A stretch of 64,000 bases of DNA from Piromyces finnis (taxonomy: Eukaryota; Neocallimastigomycota; Neocallimastigomycetes; Neocallimastigales; Neocallimastigaceae), in assembly GCA_002104945.1 (NCBI GenBank), contig MCFH01000093.1, positions 1-64,000 of the forward strand, written 5' to 3'. The notes under the pieces were generated by a model. It did no database searches. It saw nothing but the letters and a program-made list of their open reading frames with translations, and had not been told where the DNA came from. A program made the position numbers and the translations under genes. Positions 31,258-44,386 of this stretch are shown here, one piece after another; the stretch's first letter is position 1, and each line of letters opens with the position of its first letter.

Positions 31258-33522
31258 AGGTTATAGTTTTATAGAAATACTAATTACTTGACATACATTA
31301 ATATAAACAAATGTTATTTCTAAAGACTTTGAATGTTCATAATATTATTATTTAGTAAGAATAAATTTATATTAAATCAAATTTTAATATATTATAATAT
31401 ATTATAATATATATAGATCAACATAGGAAAATTGCTTGGTATTTTTTGTAATTTTAATAAAAATATATACCTTGTTTCATTATTTAAAAATCATATGCAT
31501 TATTAAATTATATAAGTTAATGTAATGTAATATATTTAACTAATAATAGTAGAGTGTTTTATGTATAAAGAAAATAGTATAAAAATATCTATGAATAGGA
31601 ACAAAAAAACTTTATAAATATTCAATTCATATATACAAAAAAACGTATAAATTTTTTATATTAATATTTTCTTATAAAAATAATATGTAATAAAATTGAA
31701 AAAAAAAATAGGACTTTAATAATTAATAACAAAAGAACTATTCTTGGAAAAATAGTATTTAAAATATTCAAAATGGTTATATAAAAATCAAAACTGTATA
31801 AAATTATACTTTATATAAACAAAATATAAAGATAATTAATAAAATATGAACTTGAAATTTTTTATTAAAAAAAATCTAAATTAAAAGATAAATAAGTTGG
31901 TTGCTGCCTTTAATTATATTACTATTTGATAATTAATTAGTTTTAGTATTTATGTTCATTATATTGAAAACGATGATAATTACACTTTTTTCTTTTAAAT
32001 AGATTATTTCTACTTTTATTACTATCATCATTCTATTTTTATTGACATTAGATGTCGTTTTATTGGAGAAAATAAATCATCATCATTATCATCATTGGAT
32101 AATTAAATTTTTCATTTTCTATTTATAAAAGAAAAATTTACATATCATTGAACTGGGAAAAAAAATTGAATTTCAAATTAACTTTTTAATTACAATCTAT
32201 ACTAAATTAATAATAAAATTTATAACAATAAATAATATGTTTATAGTAATGATATAAAAACTAAATAAAAAAATTTTAAAAAAATAAGGTAATAGCAAAA
32301 TAAAAATAAAAAATAAAAAAAAGAAAAAGAAAAAGGGAAAATTTAATACTTTTACTTTCGTTTTATTTAGTAGATCTAATTTTATATTTTATAGAGTTTC
32401 TATTCCTCTGTAATGCCAAGATAAATAAATAAATTCAAAAATTGAAATTTTCTCCAAAATTTTTAAAAAAATCATATGAATCCCATATTTATGAAAAAAA
32501 TGTTATTATTAATTTATTTTTCCCATAAAAAAAATTTTTTATTAGATATTTGATAAAAATGAAAAAAAAAAAAAAATAGCTCAATTACGTTCTAGTAAAA
32601 GTTAGTTTAGTAGCATAATTCAATTTAAAACTATAAAATTTGTCTTTAGGATAATAAAATAAGTGGCCTAGATCTGAATTAGAATATTTAATAATATTTA
32701 ATAATTAAAAAAGAAATATATATATAAATATAATATTCCATACAATTTCATTTATAATTCCATATTTAACTACAAAAATATATATAATTTGACATGAAAT
32801 TATAAATTATATGTCAGATAATTAAAATAACTATATGATGACTATGTATTAAATAATAAAACTATTAAATATATTTTTAAATTTAAAACTTTTATTTGTT
32901 CATTGATCTTAGTACATTATATAACCTGACCATATATTTTCGGTTAGAAAAACTAAAAAAAAAATTAGTTTTTATTATTATAGAATCATTTCTATAGTTT
33001 ATTACTATAGTGCTTTAAAACAATATTCATTTTTATTTCATAAAATTAAATTGTATAAATTTTTTAGAAGTAAATAAACTAAAAAAAAAAAAAAATAGAA
33101 TTATTGAACATGAGTATTATAGTTATTGAAACGATTATTACTTAAATAATACATATAATACTAATTAATCATAATATTCAAAGAATTTATATTCATTATT
33201 TCATCGTTTATCAATACATCAATACATTATAGATATTATTTTTGAATACAACTATTTTTTAAAAGAATTTCTAATATGCGTTTTAACACCAGAAATAATA
33301 TTTATTTTTTTTTTTTTTTTTTTTTGAATCGACATTATAACAACATTTTATATTATTTATATAATTAACACAGAAAAAAAAATTAAAAGAATTTATTCAA
33401 ATACTACCTGGTAAAATTATCTTTTTCTAAAGTAACATAAATATATAAATTTGGTTTTAAGAAAATTCATTTCTTACCTTTATCCTATTTATATTTTTGT
33501 TTTTGTTTTTACTTTAATCTAG
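31258..33522. other. AT-rich intergenic region
   Basis: No supported gene. It holds scattered poly-A/poly-T runs, for example 33302-33326. Confidence 0.5.
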
Positions 33523-34013
33523 AATCAACTAAAAGTAATAAAAAGATTTTCCTTCACACCTTCAAATAATAGCATTGTTAATAATATATTGGCTATGATA
33601 ATTTCTTCTATACTTGCAATCCCATTAATATTTATTTTATTTAAAAAAAATAACAATTGGAATTATTTTTTTGAAAGGAACCTATTCATTCTTGATAATT
33701 AATATGATGAAATATATTTACTCATAATTATATGAATCTGAATTCCAAAATTTTGAAAACAATCCTCTTAATAAGCAAATCATTAATACCAAAATGAACA
33801 AAAAAGAATAATTCAAAATATCAAATTACCTTTTGAAAAAGTTATATTAGTTGCACTTGTATTTTGGTGATATATTTGGTATATTAAATTTATTTTACTG
33901 CAATAATAAACTTTATTCTTTATTTTTTATAGGCACTTTTGGTTTGTACTAACCACGTTACCTGTCATGTGGTCTATTACAATTTCAACTCTTTTAATTA
34001 AAAGTATCATGTG
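33523..34013 (+). pseudogene. Possible decayed multi-span membrane-protein gene
   Basis: Two open segments look like exons of a membrane protein. 33523-33702 follows a TCTAG acceptor-like site and encodes a hydrophobic span (IVNNILAMIISSILAIPLIF) with Lys/Asn after it, then stops. 33934-34013 reads HFWFVLTTLPVMWSITIS then TLLIKSIM and stops, which looks like a transmembrane helix followed by a Leu-Ile-Lys boundary. That pattern is reminiscent of the third helix of class C (GABA-B-like) receptors, a family reported as expanded in gut fungi. No intact reading frame or start joins the two. The assignment is weak. Confidence 0.25.
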
Positions 34014-34772
34014 ATTAGATTATCTGTAACATTATTTTTAAAAAACTCTATTCATGATAAAGTATTAATTATTAAGTTGGTTTGCTTTATCAAAAAAAAA
34101 AAAAAAAAAACTAAAAATAGTACATGCATGATTACATGTAATTGGAATTGGAGTTGGAATTAAAAATATAAAACAAATTTATTATTGATTTATTTAATAT
34201 TTTTTAGACTGATATGTATAAATATCAATTCATATAATTATTAATAGATTAGTAAAGTTTTTTTAATCTTTTACAGCGAAAATTAGCATTAATAAAAAAA
34301 AAAATAAGCTTTATTATAAACAGATCAAGCCATATCAAAATAAATATACTTGTATTTGTCTATACGTTATTCATTAAGAATACTTTTAAAAAGTTAGGAT
34401 TGGTCAAAAAACTTAACCTTTTACAAAATGTAATTTATTTTCAATGTATCATATGACCAACTTTTCATTTAATTCTGATGATTTAATTGGATCAAAAATT
34501 TGAATTTTTCCTTTTGAATTTTTTTTTTTTTTAATTTAAAAAATTAAAATTTTAATACAAAATTTTATGTGAAACATTTAATATAAAATGTCAGGAATTT
34601 TTCAAAGTTTTTTTAATTATAAAATAAAAAAATTATTTTTTATATTGATTATAAAAAATAGTTTAATACTATTTAATAAAAAATAAAATAATAAGATATA
34701 AAAACTAAAGAAAAAAAAAATATATATATATATATAATAAATAAACATTTATATTCCATAAAAAAAATAAAA
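34014..34772. other. AT-rich upstream region of CotH-dockerin gene 1
   Basis: No gene seen. It includes a short TA repeat (34720-34738) just before the start codon. Confidence 0.55.
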
Positions 34773-36865
34773 ATGATTAGAGCATTCTTATTCTTAATAG
34801 CTTTAAGTAAGTAGGATAAAAATATATATTCATAAATTCTAAATATTAATAATATTTAAAAAATTATTCCTTTCTTATTAAAAATTTTAATATTTTTCTA
34901 GTTTTTGCTGTTGAAGCTAAATTCCTTGATAATCTTGACAGAACTTTTAGTACTGGAGATGATAAAGTTCTTGTAGTCAATATTACTCTTCCAGATGAAG
35001 ATTATGCCCAAGTTTTAGAATATGTTCAAGTTGGCTTAGAAGACATTGAAAATGGTACTACTAAAGATTTCAAGACAAAGTCCGCTACTGTTATCATTGC
35101 TGATAATGAGTAAGTCTTTTTTTCAATAATTTTAAAAATAAAAATAATAAAATAAAAGCGTATTTATAATACTGATTTTATTCCAAATATCTTATCATTA
35201 TCATTATTATAGAGATGTTAAAGTTTTTAAAGATAGTACTTTTAAGATTGGTGGTAATTTTGCTAGAACTTTCAGTAAGCCAGGTTTTAATATTAATCTT
35301 AATGAAGAATATAATAATAGAAAGAGTTTCCGTCTTCGTGCTGATGTTAATGATAAATCTTATTTAAGACAAAAGCTTCTTACTGATATTACTAACAGAG
35401 TCGGTTTACCTTCCATTCAAAGTACTTTTGTTACACTTACTATTAATGGAAATTACTATGGATTGTAAATATTTCTATATAGACTAACTTTATATAATAG
35501 TTTTCTTAAAAGAAATAAATGATTAATAGAAATACTATTATTTGATTATGTTATTTTATTTTTATTTCCTTTATTTTGTATAAACAACTTATTTAATTAT
35601 TAAATGTATATTTTATTTTTATTTTTTTATCTTATATAAATATATATATATATATTAAAGATACAAATTATTAGATACCATTAAACCAGTGAACATTAAA
35701 AAACTTTACGATACCAAAACAAACAAAAAGGAATTAGAATTATATAATTGTAAATATAGCTTTACTTTTACCGAAGAATCCTCAAATGGTTGTGTTAATG
35801 ATTCTAGCGATGATGAAAATGATATTGCTGAATTCCAAAAATTCATTGCCGCTGCTGATAAAGCTACTACCATAGAAGAATTAGATGCCATCATGAATGT
35901 AGATATTATTTTAAAGTATTTTGCTATCGATTGGCTTGTTGGATCTTTTGATCATTTCTTAGTTTTAGGTCATAATTTCTATTTCTACAAAAATGAAATT
36001 AACAATAAATGGGATATTATCTATTATGATTATGATAATACTCTTGGACAAGGTCTTGGTGGTTGGGCTTGGTACAATGGTAAAAATATGAATGTTACCG
36101 ACTTCACCAAACTTTCCTTCCAACAATTTTCTAATGATCAAAAGATTCTTGATATTCTTGTCAATAATGATGATAGTAGATTTAAGAAAAACTTAAAGGA
36201 AGTATTAACTTATGGTTTTAATCCAGTTCTTTTAAATGAACATATTGATGATCTTAAATCCCTTATTTCACCTTATGTTAAAAAAGATTTCATTCCAATT
36301 CACGATGAATTACCAGGTAGAGTTAATAAAAAAGAAAAAAGGTTTTCCAATGGATTCTTCCTATGAACTCTATGAACAAAATTCAGAATACGAAACTACT
36401 CTTTACATTGAAGTTGATCTAGAATATACTCCAGGTATTAAAGCATGGATTAGAGATTCCTTTGAAAATGCTTGTGCTCAATATGGATTTGATAAGGAAG
36501 AAATTTTAAAGGATACTGTCTCCTTAACACCAACATCATTCTTTACTAAAGTTAAAAATGGTATTTTACCCTATGATAATATGAATAATGATGGTCATGT
36601 CGAAGATCAATGTTGGGCTTCAGAACAAGGTTATTCCTGTTGTCAAAGATGTAATGTTGTCCTTATCGAAGAAAATGGCCAAAAATGGGGTGTTGAAAAT
36701 AACCAATGGTGTGGTATTCAAGACAGTGTTTGTGAAGCTGAAGAAGATGTTTGTCAAAGTAGTGACTATGGATGTTGTGAAACTTGTAATCAATACTATG
36801 TTGATTACACCGGTAGATACGGTTATGAAAATGGACAATGGTGTCTTGTCAAGAATACTTGTTAA
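34773..36865 (+). pseudogene. CotH kinase-like protein with two fungal dockerins, frameshifted (copy 1)
   Basis: Exons: 34773-34806, 34902-35109, 35213-35464, 35661-36865. A signal peptide (MIRAFLFLIALSIFAVEA) is split by intron 1. The CotH domain (PF08757 type) shows FRLRADVNDKSYLRQKL, NRVGLPSIQSTFVTLTING, a FDHFLVLGHNFYFYKNEIN motif and YYDYDNTLG. After DELPGRVNKK an A-rich run (36328-36341) shifts the frame, and the frame from exon 1 stops at 36364-36366 after 399 aa. The shifted frame then continues colinearly with the paralogue at 41058-43212 through the rest of CotH and two Cys-rich fungal dockerin modules (CWASEQGY ... CGIQDSVC and CQSSDYGCC ... CLVKNTC). Either the gene lost its dockerins, giving a free secreted CotH protein, or the run contains a sequencing error. 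Dockerins bind cohesins on scaffoldins of gut-fungal cellulosomes; the CotH domain may be a secreted protein kinase. Confidence 0.82.
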
Positions 36866-37396
36866 AGTAGTATATCAAAAAAAAAAAAAAATAAATAAAT
36901 AAATAAATTTTGAAAACATTAAAATTAGTGTATGTAATAGTTATATTTAATAAAAAACTTAACACCTATACATAAAGTTTTTTTCATTACCTAAAAAAAT
37001 ACTAATGAAAATAAACTATTTAAAATTAACAACATAATATATAAAATAATAATTTATTATGAAATAAAATAAAATAATAATAAAAATAATAATAAATTAG
37101 TATAAATTAAAGGTTGTGTAACGTTTTATAATTTTTCAAAATTTTGTATATATACAAAGATGAATTTATATATTAAATATGAGTAATAATGTATTAAAAA
37201 AGTGTATAACACATTTTGAAATGATTGGTGGAATGAAATCCATAATTTATTTTTCCTGAGAAAAAGACATATCAATTGACTAAACATTAAACCAAACAGT
37301 TTCGTCGTAGGACACAATTTAAAAGAAATTTGAATTTTATTGTTAAAAAAAAAAAAAAATAAAAATTTAAATTGTATAGCAAATTAAATTTTAAAA
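36866..37396. other. 3' flank of CotH-dockerin gene 1
   Basis: AT-rich DNA with no gene. The minus-strand open frame at 37126-37317 is unsupported. Confidence 0.55.
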
Positions 37397-38595
37397 ATCA
37401 ACTCAGGTTAGATGTTTTAACAAGTGGAAAAACTCAAATTGTATTATCTCATAACTTGTCAATTACATTACTAAATTTAGAAAATATACATGGTACAAAT
37501 CAAATAGGACTCTTGATAAAAAATTAAAAAAGCATGGTAATGTTACAGCAGTTAAAAACTTTTATTGGAAAAATCTCAAAGGAAATTCAGTCAAAGCACA
37601 ATACTATGACGATAATAAATTTATTGAAACTATAGATTTTATTAAATTATGTTAAAAGTTCCTAGAGTTTGCTAATGGTTTCTACTGGCTATTGAAAGCA
37701 AGAAGAGGATAAAAGTTGGATGCTAAAGTTGTAAAAGCTGCTATATTTGTTAATCCAGTTTGTCCTAACTACTGTCCATGTTGCAAGAATGGAGATCAAA
37801 GTATTAAACATTGGTACCTTGGTTATTAGATTGTCCAACTTTTAGAGATATCCATATTAAACATTACAATTAAATTACATAGTCCAGCTATTAAATTTTT
37901 TCAGTCAACGTAATTTCAACAATCCCATCAATAATAATGAAAATATTTACATTAGTAAATTTAGCAATAATAACAATAGTAATAGTAACAATAGTAATAA
38001 TAACAATAATAGAAATAATAATATTAGTAATGATAGCAATAGTGAAGATAATAATTCTAATTTAGATAGTTATTTAGTTAATAATAGTAATAGTTCTAAT
38101 AATCTGGTGAATATTAATGTGTATGATTATTCTAGTGCGCCAGTGTGTGCAATAAAATATTTAAATTCCTTCCTAGGAGAAAAAGTTTTAACAATATCAA
38201 TTACAATTCAAGGGAATGGAAAGAACTTTGCAAGTATTAGATTCAATTGAGCACTTACGAAGGAACACCATTCTTGATGGTAACAGCGGAACTTCTTACT
38301 AAAATCATGCCTTTTTATTATTGGCCAGCAATAGTCAATGTTTAAAAGATTTGAAACAACAACCATGAGCATCAATGCTGAAGGAACAGTAAGACAGGCC
38401 AGGAGGGCCAGCATTACCAACGGAAATCATAATTTTATCCTATAACAAAATTTTGATCTTTGACTCGGTGTCCCATTAGAAGTCAAATACAATTATTATA
38501 CTTAAGTATAATAATGGCTTTCTTTCTTTAATTAAAACTACTAGAATACATTATACCCAATTTCTATTCATTTGTGTTTATTTGAATATATTTTT
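37397..38595 (+). mobile_element. Decayed, 5'-truncated LINE fragment
   Basis: This plus-strand stretch matches the C-terminal end and 3' untranslated region of the LINE family at 54788-64000. Recognisable pieces include KNFYWKNLKGNS, AQYYDDNKFIET, FYWLLKARRG and CPNYCPCCKNGDQSIKHW. An Asn/Ser-rich tract and the conserved 3' terminal region around 38455-38590 follow. Many stops and frameshifts (for example in-frame TAA near 37650 and 37708) and base changes show it is old. There is no tail longer than about seven T/A bases. It sits between the two CotH-dockerin paralogues. Confidence 0.88.
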
Positions 38596-41057
38596 TTATC
38601 ATCAAAATTAATGCATAAGTAGAAGAAGATTCTTTTTTAAACGAAATTTTTGAATAATATATAATCATTACATGATTTAATTATCAATATAGCCAAGGGA
38701 AACAATAAGTTTAAATAATTCTTGAATTCAGTTTAAAAGATATTTCAAGAAAAAATTCTGATATTATTATAATGTATTATAAATACTTTGAAATACTAAA
38801 ATATCTTCTCGTCCTACCTTCCATTAATGGAAAATTTAATGTAAATGTTCTTCCTTCCTATAGAATTATTATGATATCATATTAGGTCATGGTATAAATT
38901 AATATTCATTATTCTATAAACTATAAGAGTTGATAGAAGGAATAGTTTTCATTTCTATAAAGAAACAGATAATAATTATATTTATATATAATATGAAATG
39001 ATGTGTTAATATAAATATAAAGAATATATTTTAATTGAAGGAAACAGTTAATAAATATAGATGGGAAACTTTAATAAAAAAGTACTTCTAATATAAAAAA
39101 AAAAAAAAAAACATTTATATCTTCTTTATAAATAATATAATATATATATATATATATACTATTTTATATTAAAAAATTCTATAAAAGAAATTTAATTATA
39201 GAAATGTCAATCAAAAAGTAATTAAAATATATATTAAATATAAATATAACATATAGCATAAATAAAACCACAAAAACTTTTTTATATTATCAGATTTTAT
39301 AATATGAAAAAAAAAAAAAAAGTTAATCATTTAATAATAACATGAATATAAAACTATGAAAATGTAAATCTACATAGATATATATATACTTAACATTATC
39401 TATTTTATAAACATTGATTTTTATTTCTTAAATCTGACCCTATTTTTCTAAGCACAAAAAGGAGAAGTTTCTTGAAACCAAAAAAATGAATATATTAAAT
39501 ATTTATTATAAAAGTGTTGAATTAATAAAAGTTATTATACATAAAATATTTAAAAAAAATAAGCAAACATAAAAGTTAAAATTTTTACAAATTTAATATT
39601 AACATAATAATAAAAAAACTTTTTCTCTCTAGCATATATTTAAGAAATAATAATAATATAAAAAAAAAGAAAGAAAACTTGCCTTTAATATTTCTTTTTT
39701 ATTTTTCAAAAAAGTCTTCTTTACAAACATGCTTAGTCACCTTTTAAAAAAAGATATTTTTTATAATAAATAAAGTTTATGACTTTATTAATTTTAATAT
39801 AAAATTTTTTTGTGATTCATTTTTTGAAATGGCCAATCATCTTTAAATTTATTTTCCTTAATTTACTACCATAAACAAACCATACAAGATCTTACAACGA
39901 AAAAAAAAGTTTAAAAAAAAGAAAAAGAGAAAGACAAACAAAATGAAAAAGAAAATTGTAGTTACTTAAAATACTAAAAAGTAGTTCTTTTATTTATTCA
40001 TTTATTTAAAAGTGTTATTAAAAATAGAATTAATTAATTATTTTTAAAAATTCATCATTTTATTTCTATTTTAAAAAAAAAAAATATTTCAAGTTTTTCT
40101 CTTTCTCTTTCTTACTTTAAAAAAAAAATTTATTTAATAAAATAAATTTAATTTAATTTTATTATTAAATAAAGTTTATTATATAATATTTCATAAATTC
40201 ATTATAAATAAAAATACTTGAAAATGAAGTAATAAAGAAAAGATTGAAAAGGCTGAATATTAACAAAACAAAATAAAAAATAAAAGTTTTTACAAATTTT
40301 TATGTATTCATAAAAAATGATATTTTTTTTTTAAAAAAAACGCATATACTATTATTATTTTGAAACATAATTTTACTATTGTTCTTACCTACTTTTAAAC
40401 TATTTTTTATTAAAAGTATAAAACTTTAACCAACCTTTTCTTTATGCAACCTTTTTTTAGGCTAAACAAATAAAAAAAAATTTTTTACCGCCAGTTCACA
40501 CCAATTTATCTGTCCATATATTAATGAATAAATAATTCAATTTTTATAAATAACCAATAATAAAAAAAGAAATTCATTTTATTATTATTTAAGGTTTAAA
40601 CGATCATAAATTTAAAAATTTATTAAATTTTACAAAAAGATGAGTAGAAATGCTTAGCTTAAAAAAAAAAAAGAATATAAAAACTTATAAAGTTAAAATA
40701 ATAATAATAATAAATAATAAAAACATGTTAAATAGTAATAATAAAATATTACTGCATTCTTTACATATTCACTAAATACTCTATACATTATATTAATTTA
40801 CATTATGATAATTTATGAAACTATCATATTCATTACATTTCATATCATTATTAAATTAAATGTTAATTAATGCGTCATGATTTTTTTTTGTTTTACCTTT
40901 TCTCAAATAATAAATTAAAAATTTCTTTTTTTGGTATGTGAAGATAAATTAAAAAAAAATTTTGGTATAAAAAGTACTAGAAATACCTCGCTTTCTTTGA
41001 GACTTTAAAATAAAAAATAAAAAGGTTTTTTATTATTATCTATATTGATTATAAATA
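38596..41057. other. AT-rich intergenic region upstream of CotH-dockerin gene 2
   Basis: 2.4 kb of AT-rich sequence with poly-A runs and no gene or element detected. Confidence 0.55.
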
Positions 41058-43212
41058 ATGATTAAAGGATTGATAATATTTCTTTCTTTGAGTATGTTTC
41101 TTTTGTTAAAATAACATAAATATAAATATAGGATAAAAAAAAAAAAACAATTGTTATTACTGGAAAAAAACTAATAGCATTCTACTATTTTATTCTTATT
41201 TAGTTTTGATAATCAAAGCTAAATTTTTAGATAATTTAGATAGAACTTTCAGTAGTGGTGACAATAAGGTTCTTGAAGTTTCTATTACTATATCCGATGA
41301 AGACTATAATAAAATTGTAGAATGTGTTCAAGTTAGTCCAATGGAAGTTTTCCAAAATAATGCTAAAGAACATGAAGCTGTTGCTAATATCACTATTACT
41401 GATAATGAGTAATTATAATAGCTATTAAATATTATTATACTATTATATCAATATCATTTATAAAATAAACTAATTATTATGATAATATTATAATTATTCA
41501 AATTATTCAAATTATTATTTTATCATAAAAAATATATATATATAAACATATTTATATTATCATTATTTATTAATAAAGTAAAGTAAAGTCTTTTCCAGGA
41601 AGTAAATTAAAGACTTCTGGTAACTTTTCAAAATCTTTCACCAAACCAGGTTTTAATATTGAACTTTCTGAAAAATATAAACAAAGAAAGATTTTCCGTC
41701 TCCGTACCGATTCAAGTGATGTTTCTCATATAAGACAAAAGGTTGTTTGTGATATTGCAAACAGAGTTGGTTTACCATCTATTCAAAGTACTTTTGTTAG
41801 ACTTACTATTAATGGAAAATTATTTGGTTTGTAAGTAGAATGGAAATATTTAGTTATTTATTAAGAATAGAAAAGGAATTAAAATAATATTTAATTCATA
41901 TAAAAAAATTATATAAATACGGAGTAAAATAAATAATTATTAAAAAAAACTATAACTATTATTAATTAATTACATCTGTAAAATAAAATTTATTCTTAGA
42001 TTTGGTCTTATGGATTCTCTTAAGCCATACAATATTAAAAGAATGTATAACACAAAGACTGATAAAAAAGATTTAAAATTAATTCAATGTAAAGATATGG
42101 GTTTCAGATTCACTTCCGATACTGTAAATATTTGTAGTAGTGATGGTGGTGATGAAAGCGCCTTTGAAGAATTTAAACAATTTGTTGCTGAAGTTGAAAA
42201 AGCTAATTCACTTGAAGATTTAGAAAAAATTATGAATGTTGATATATTTTTAAAATATTTTGCTCTTGAATGGGTTATTGGTTCATTCGATCACATGCTT
42301 GTATTAGGTCACAATTTCTATTTCTATAAAAACGAAATCAATAATAAATGGGATGTTATCTATTACGATTTTGATAATACTCTTGGTCAAGCTCAAAGAG
42401 TTGATTGGGCTTGGTCTTCAGGAAAAAATCAAGGTGTTGAAGATTACACTACATTAACTTTTGAAGAATTTACTGATAACCAAAGAATTTTCGATATTGC
42501 TGTTAACAAGGATGATACAAGATTCAAGAAAAACTTAAAGGAACTTTTAACTTTCGGTTACAATCCAGTTCTTTTAAACGAACACATTGATGATCTTAAA
42601 TCATACATTTCTCCATATGTAAAAGAAGAATACACTCCAATAAACGGAGAATATCCAGGAAGACTTAATAAACTCGGTTATCCTTTAGATGGTCTTACCT
42701 ACGAATCCTATGAATTAAATTCTGAATATGGCACTGTTGGACACCAAGAAATGATGGGTGAATTACGTGTCCCAGGTATTAAAGCATGGATTAGAGATTC
42801 ATTTGAAAGTGTTTGCGCTCAATACGGATTTGATAAGGAAGAAATTTTAAAGGATACTGTCACTTTAGCTCCAACATCTTTCTTTACTAAAATTAAGAAT
42901 GGAATTTCTCCATATGATGGTTCTATTATTCCAAACAACAATAATGATGATGATGAATGTTGGGCTTCAGAACAAGGTTATGATTGTTGTGAAAGTTGTA
43001 ACGTTGTCTTTGTCGAAGAAAATGGCCAAAAATGGGGTGTTGAAAATAACCAATGGTGTGGTATTCAAGACAGTGTTTGTGAAGCTGAAGAAGATGTTTG
43101 TCAAAGTAGTGACTATGGATGTTGTGAAACTTGTAATCAATACTATGTTGATTACACCGGTAGATACGGTTACGAAAACGGACAATGGTGTCTTGTTAAA
43201 AATACTTGTTAA
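41058..43212 (+). CDS. Secreted CotH kinase-like protein with two C-terminal fungal dockerins (copy 2)
   Basis: Exons: 41058-41091, 41204-41408, 41579-41830, 42000-43212 (1704 nt, 567 aa). A hydrophobic signal sequence starts MIKGLIIFLSLS and continues into exon 2. The CotH domain spans roughly residues 95-455: FRLRTDSSDVSHIRQK, NRVGLPSIQSTFVRLTING, SFDHMLVLGHNFYFYKNE and VIYYDFDNTLG, the last probably part of the nucleotide/metal site of this atypical kinase family. Residues 484-567 are two Cys-rich fungal dockerin (CBM10-like) modules, each with CC, W-G or Y-G-x-E-N and a QWC motif. Dockerins would tether the secreted protein to the extracellular cellulosome. Exon 1 (34 nt) and exon 3 (252 nt) have the same lengths as in the copy at 34773, so the pair is a local duplication. 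The phosphorylation target, if any, is unknown. Confidence 0.9.
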
Positions 43213-44124
43213 ACTACCTATAACTGTAATTTAAAAAAAAAAAAAAAAAGTTTTAATTAATTAAAATAAGTATTAAAAAATCAAATAATATTAACTTATA
43301 TAAATTATATATTTATTCCTAAAAAAAAATAAAAAATAAAAAACTAAAAATTAATTTTAACAATGTAAATGTACGCACACAAAATAAAATAATAAAAATA
43401 AAAAATAAAAAATACATAAAATATATAAAATATATATAAATTTATTTTATCATTTTAAAAATTAATATTTTCATGATTTATCTCTTTTTAAATGAAATTT
43501 TATTTTAAGAATTTGAAAGAAAAAAAAAAGTAGATATATAGATTAAAATTAGTGCATTGATGTTTATCTTCATTGAAAATTCAAATATATTTTATAATTT
43601 TCATAATTATAATATTAAAATCTTAAAAAGAATAATGAGTAAATCTTTAAACAAAACATAAAGACATATTTTATTGTTTAAAAATTAAAAGATTTCAAAA
43701 TTAACACAAAATATATTTAAAAAAGAAAATGCCTATATATATAATTTATATAATTACTATAAAAGTAAAATTATATAATAAAATATATGTATATCAACCA
43801 AAAAGTTATCCGTTTTATGTCTATTTCAATAAAAGATTTCATTTTCTATAAAAAAAAAAAATTAAAGGATTAAAAATAATAAAAAAAAGCTATAATAATA
43901 CATTTCTGTAAATTTACACAAAACAACCAATGATATTAATTTTATATTACAATATATATTAAATTATATATTTAGTAATTAATATTAACTTTATTTTATA
44001 TTATTTTTTTATAGTTTTTCTAAAAAACTAAAGGATTAGTTTATTGTTAAAAGGTTAGTTTATAATAATTCTATAATTTTAAAAAATTATATTTTATTCA
44101 TTTTTTAATTTTATCTTTTATTTA
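43213..44124. other. AT-rich spacer between CotH-dockerin gene 2 and the copia element
   Basis: No gene seen; A/T runs only. Confidence 0.55.
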
Positions 44125-44129
44125 AAATG

Positions 44130-44364
44130 TGTCAGATAAATTTAGTTTACACTTAAATTTATTTATAAAACTATTTGGGTTTTTATAATCTTTTATTTAT
44201 TTATATTTATTTTATAATATAAATATTGTAACTTTCTTAAAATCTTTTTATTAAAAAATAACCAAAGAATAAAAATGTAGTACAATATTAATTTATAATT
44301 TTATAAAATACAAATACATAAAAAATACATAAAATATTATTTTGGAATGTATTTTATTTTCACA
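44130..44364 (-). repeat. 3' LTR of the copia element
   Basis: This is the left copy of the 235-bp LTR; in element orientation it is the 3' LTR. It starts TGTGAAAATAAAAT and ends ATCTGACA on the minus strand. It is identical to the copy at 49891-50125. Confidence 0.95.
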
Positions 44365-44376
44365 CTCCCCCAAAGT
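44365..44376 (-). promoter_or_regulatory. Polypurine tract of the copia element
   Basis: Minus-strand ACTTTGGGGGAG lies directly upstream of the 3' LTR, the usual position and composition of the plus-strand DNA primer of LTR retrotransposons. Confidence 0.85.
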
Positions 44377-44386
44377 TATAAATTCA

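Noticed and set aside
35706-35894. 62-codon minus-strand frame
   Set aside because: Shadow of exon 4 of the CotH-dockerin gene on the plus strand.
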